From Rhizosphaericola sp047606825 (GTDB lineage: Bacteria; Bacteroidota; Bacteroidia; Chitinophagales; Chitinophagaceae): a DNA stretch of 62,375 nucleotides. The stretch lies in contig JASGDY010000059.1 of the NCBI GenBank assembly GCA_047606825.1, positions 1 to 62,375 on the forward strand. Direction: 5' to 3'. Below the pieces are notes generated by a model that made no database searches, was not told where the DNA came from, and saw only the letters and a list, made by a program, of their open reading frames with translations. Shown here piece by piece: positions 59,250 through 62,375 of the stretch (its first letter is position 1; each line of letters opens with the position of its first letter). Made by a program: the position numbers and the translations under genes.

Positions 59250-62200
59250 TTAAAATTTTACCTTCAGTCCAGCATTCATACCAAATGGCGCACCCATGTT
59301 TCCGTAGTCGATGCCATAGCCCCCCATGCCCCCCAGACTTGCATTGTTGGCGTTACTCTCGGGATCTATCCCGGAATAGTTCGTCAACAGCACTACGTCC
59401 GTCAGCGTCACGAACAATCCCAGTCCTTTGAGATATCTGCTCTTTGCCAAGACCGTCTGAGGTAGATTAAAACTCAACGTAATATCCCGCAGCCTAAGCG
59501 CCTTTACCTTTTTCTCAACAAACAGCTCAGGCGAGACGTAAGTAGTATAATAGGTATAGTTATAGTAAGGAACAACCGCTATCTTATTCTTGGTAGGATT
59601 CGACGAATTTTCCAAACCGTCTTTCAATACGCCGTCCAGTACCCGACCCACTTCACGGTCAAGCGTCTTGACGCTGTTGCCTCTCGTATAATTGACATAT
59701 TCTGTCCCGTTGAGCACGTCGCCGCCATACCTCAAGTCCCACAGGAACGACAGGCTCCAGCTTTTGTAGGAAATATTGTTGACGGTGCCCAATGTAAACT
59801 TAGGAGTACGGTCTGCTATCTGTTGGTACGTATTATTCGTTATGTAAGGCATACCAGTACTCGGATTAATTAAAATATCTCCATTGTTGTTCCTGTCGAA
59901 CATTATACCGGACAACGCCCCCGTGCTTGCTCCCGGAAATACAGCACTTCTTACATTGTTCAATACCCATGTGTCAGAATCATACAACTCGGGCAGAAGG
60001 GAAGACAAAGCGGTAACCTTGCCCCTGTTCATCGCGTAGTTAAACGTCACGGTCCAGCTAAAATCATTCGTCTGTACCGGCGTCACGGCCAATTGCGCTT
60101 CCAGGCCTTTGTTCTCAACGGTACCGCCATTCATCATTTCAAGAACATAGCCGCTACCGTAGCTTATACGTGGGTTGATGACCTGATGGATACTACGCAG
60201 TCTGTACACGTCAAAATCCAAGTTGACACGATTGTTCAGCATGTGCAGTTCAGTGCCGATTTCAATGTTTTGTGACGTTTCCTGTTTCAACGCGGGGTTG
60301 CCGCCATAGTAGGAATAGGCAAACCCTCCACCCGTATAGGAAGATGCAACCAATGTGGAATTAGTGGAATATTGCCTCCACGGCTCTTTACCTGTCTCAG
60401 CCCAGGAGAAACGCAATTTGCCAAGCCCCATCCAGGGTACAGCTTCTTTAAATCCTTTAATCTGAGAGAAATTAAATGCAGCACTGACACCAGGATAGGC
60501 AAAAAATGGCTTGTTGGGCATTAGCTTGGACGCGCCGTCAATCCTCCCGGACAATGTGAGGTATAACATTTGCTCATATCCTATAATGGCTTGGCCAAAT
60601 AGCCCAACATTTCGGAAACGGTTCACCGCAGTCATCGTGCGTTGTGTAGTATTCAATGTATTGTTGATACTGTAAAAGTTCTGGTCATACATATTTTGTC
60701 CATACTCCGAATTGGTTGTATAGTTGTTGTCTGACAATGTCCCTCCAATGATATAGGTATTGCTGAACTTCCCAAAATTATGGACAGCCGTAGCCGTAAG
60801 GGCCGTATTGAAAATCCTGGAAGTCCTGTCATATTGCGTAACCGTCCCACCGGTAACGGCGGTCGAGGAGCCCGAACCTAGATAGGACTGGGCATGGTAC
60901 ACACTGATGCCCGACGTCATGGACACGTCCGCCCCGACGACCCCTTCCACGGTCAACCACTTAACCGGTTTAACACGTATGTTGGAATTGGCCAGAAGCC
61001 TGTTGGTACGGTCCTCGTTCAGATTCTTATAAATGTCCCAAAAAGGGTTGTCCACCTCAGTGTAGATAGTCCCGCGACGCAGAATCCTGTTGCCGTTCTC
61101 ATCTTCGTACTCTGTCACGTCATAATTTACGGGGTACCGTTGCAATGCCATCAAGTAACCGAAAGCCCCCTTGTTTGCCTTCCTGTTGTAGGTATTGATA
61201 TAATTGAACGAGGTGGTCATTCTCAGTATGGGCGATATGTTCGCGACACTTGACAGCCGGGAGGAAAACCTTCTGTACCTTGTCGTGGGTATGGCGCCAC
61301 TGTTGTCGGTATATTCATTGGCCCACCTGTAATTCAATTTACCGTTTCCACCCTCCGCTGCGAGGTTGTGCCTGTTCGTAAAGGCTGTTTCGAAGAACGC
61401 AGACATGTTGTCGTACAGTACCACACTGTCAGAAAATGCAGGGCCGAAAGCCAATGTAGTAGTCCCGCTGTATATACCGTTGGTCCCTGTGGTATATTTC
61501 GTCTGCACGTCCGGAAACTTCCTATATTTCGTCAGGTTGAAAGAATTGTTGTAGGATATGCCTCCCTTCACCGACGCTTTCTTGGTCGTGATGACGATGG
61601 CCCCGCTGGACCCACGGCTGCCGTACAAGGCGGTCGCTTCCGGGCCTTTCAGTATAGTATAGCTCTCTATCTCCGCAGGGTTGATGTCCAGCCCCCTGTT
61701 GGAATAGTCCTGGTATCTGTTTGCCGCCCCGGTTACCAAATCATTGGTTTGGCTGACCACGCTGTTGTCAATCGGCACCCCGTCCACAACAATCAACGCG
61801 GAGTTGTCGCCGCTGATGGACACAAACCCCCGCAGTACGATCTGTGCGGAGGCACCGGGGTCCCCGCTCGTTGCGTTGACGGAAAGGCCGGGGACCCTTC
61901 CCTGCAGTCCGTTGAAAAAACCGTTCCTCAGTGTCTGTGCAACCTCGTCCCCGTTTACCGTCGGAACCGAATAACCAAGGCTTTTCTTCGTCCGGTTGAC
62001 GCCGTAGGCAGTGACCACCACATCGTTTAGACCGTTGTAGTTCGGGGACATTAAAACATCAACGGTCGCGGCATCCGCGGGCGTCCTTATCGACACACTG
62101 TCCATCCCTATATGGGTAAAGAGCAATGTGTCCCCCGGCCTGGCCGATACGAGGTAATAGCCATCGGCAGACTCCGAAGCAGACAGGGTGCGTTTGTTGA

Positions 62201-62345
62201 GGATGGCGACTCCCGTCAAGAGGTTCCCGTCCGCCTTGTTGCGTATGGAGCCCGAAACATGTACCGATTGCGCCTTTATTGGGTTCAATAAAGCAGTACA
62301 CAGCAGTGAGGCGGTAAGGGCAACGCCACATTTCCAGTTTTTCAT
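59250..62345 (-). CDS. SusC/RagA TonB-linked outer-membrane protein
   Basis: A 1031-residue importer, complete within the window. Signal peptide to about residue 25 (NPIKAQ), carboxypeptidase-regulatory-like domain (about 27-105), plug domain from LNDVVVTAYG through VLRGFVSISGDNSALIVVDG, then the barrel ending NAGLKVKF. No STN domain. The start codon is 30 bp from the right edge, so the promoter lies mostly outside the window. Confidence 0.95.
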   Translation of the reverse strand: MKNWKCGVALTASLLCTALLNPIKAQSVHVSGSIRNKADGNLLTGVAILNKRTLSASESADGYYLVSARPGDTLLFTHIGMDSVSIRTPADAATVDVLMSPNYNGLNDVVVTAYGVNRTKKSLGYSVPTVNGDEVAQTLRNGFFNGLQGRVPGLSVNATSGDPGASAQIVLRGFVSISGDNSALIVVDGVPIDNSVVSQTNDLVTGAANRYQDYSNRGLDINPAEIESYTILKGPEATALYGSRGSSGAIVITTKKASVKGGISYNNSFNLTKYRKFPDVQTKYTTGTNGIYSGTTTLAFGPAFSDSVVLYDNMSAFFETAFTNRHNLAAEGGNGKLNYRWANEYTDNSGAIPTTRYRRFSSRLSSVANISPILRMTTSFNYINTYNRKANKGAFGYLMALQRYPVNYDVTEYEDENGNRILRRGTIYTEVDNPFWDIYKNLNEDRTNRLLANSNIRVKPVKWLTVEGVVGADVSMTSGISVYHAQSYLGSGSSTAVTGGTVTQYDRTSRIFNTALTATAVHNFGKFSNTYIIGGTLSDNNYTTNSEYGQNMYDQNFYSINNTLNTTQRTMTAVNRFRNVGLFGQAIIGYEQMLYLTLSGRIDGASKLMPNKPFFAYPGVSAAFNFSQIKGFKEAVPWMGLGKLRFSWAETGKEPWRQYSTNSTLVASSYTGGGFAYSYYGGNPALKQETSQNIEIGTELHMLNNRVNLDFDVYRLRSIHQVINPRISYGSGYVLEMMNGGTVENKGLEAQLAVTPVQTNDFSWTVTFNYAMNRGKVTALSSLLPELYDSDTWVLNNVRSAVFPGASTGALSGIMFDRNNNGDILINPSTGMPYITNNTYQQIADRTPKFTLGTVNNISYKSWSLSFLWDLRYGGDVLNGTEYVNYTRGNSVKTLDREVGRVLDGVLKDGLENSSNPTKNKIAVVPYYNYTYYTTYVSPELFVEKKVKALRLRDITLSFNLPQTVLAKSRYLKGLGLFVTLTDVVLLTNYSGIDPESNANNASLGGMGGYGIDYGNMGAPFGMNAGLKVKF

Positions 62346-62375
62346 AGTAGTGATTAAATAGGTGTTACATAGTGA

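Overview
The window comes from a member of the Bacteroidota, probably a Chitinophagaceae-type soil or freshwater bacterium. The family-level placement is an inference. It rests on two SusC/SusD loci, GLPGLI and DUF3857 proteins, UMF1-type MFS, type-B L31, RfbBCA, TAnnTTTG-type promoter boxes, and near absence of Shine-Dalgarno sequences except in front of rpsU. No rRNA, tRNA, insertion sequence, prophage or CRISPR array was recognised.

Layout. 1-0.93 kb is a gene-free repeat field with several perfect palindromes. 0.93-7.9 kb (minus strand) is a SusC-SusD-fasciclin/DUF4859-DUF5007 surface locus. 8.3-14.6 kb holds two DUF3857 proteins and fusA. 14.9-16.8 kb (plus) is an arsenic operon: arsR, DUF6428, arsN-like GNAT, a 41-residue membrane peptide and arsC, with no efflux pump. 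16.8-20.4 kb carries an aldo/keto reductase, a NadR-like kinase, a Nudix hydrolase and an M42 peptidase. 20.6-28 kb holds the two topoisomerase IV subunits, separated by a VOC protein, a tandem pair of small membrane proteins, a PIN toxin-antitoxin pair and a DUF1835 protein. A HepT/MntA pair follows. 29-35.2 kb (plus) is housekeeping: rpsU, xerC, uppP, an MFS transporter, rpmE2, serA and a rhomboid protease. 35.3-39.2 kb has a Nudix hydrolase, a YpfJ-type metallopeptidase, a Crp/Fnr regulator, cdd, bacilliredoxin and hsp20. 39.2-42.7 kb (minus) is a dTDP-sugar operon (rfbB-rfbC-rfbA-nucleotidyltransferase). 43-46.7 kb has an orphan 5'-nucleotidase C-domain protein, dnaA and rarA. 46.8-47.8 kb is a cluster of long stem-loop repeats surrounding a small GIY-YIG nuclease. 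47.8-53.2 kb has a PadR unit, with one paralogue broken by a stop codon, and a GLPGLI/TonB-receptor pair. 53.4-56.3 kb has ParDE and tex. 56.8-62.3 kb is a second SusC-SusD locus with a DUF4397 lipoprotein.

The most unusual signals are four. (1) The repeat cluster around the GIY-YIG gene: the roughly 28-bp spacer between the inverted arms lies in opposite orientations in different copies, although arms and flanks keep their orientation. (2) Several genes whose only sensible start is ATA, ATT or TTG. (3) A four-member array of palindromes spaced 25-28 bp apart near the left edge. (4) rpsU with a strong Shine-Dalgarno sequence buried in the end of a 34-codon upstream ORF, in a genome whose other genes lack such sites.
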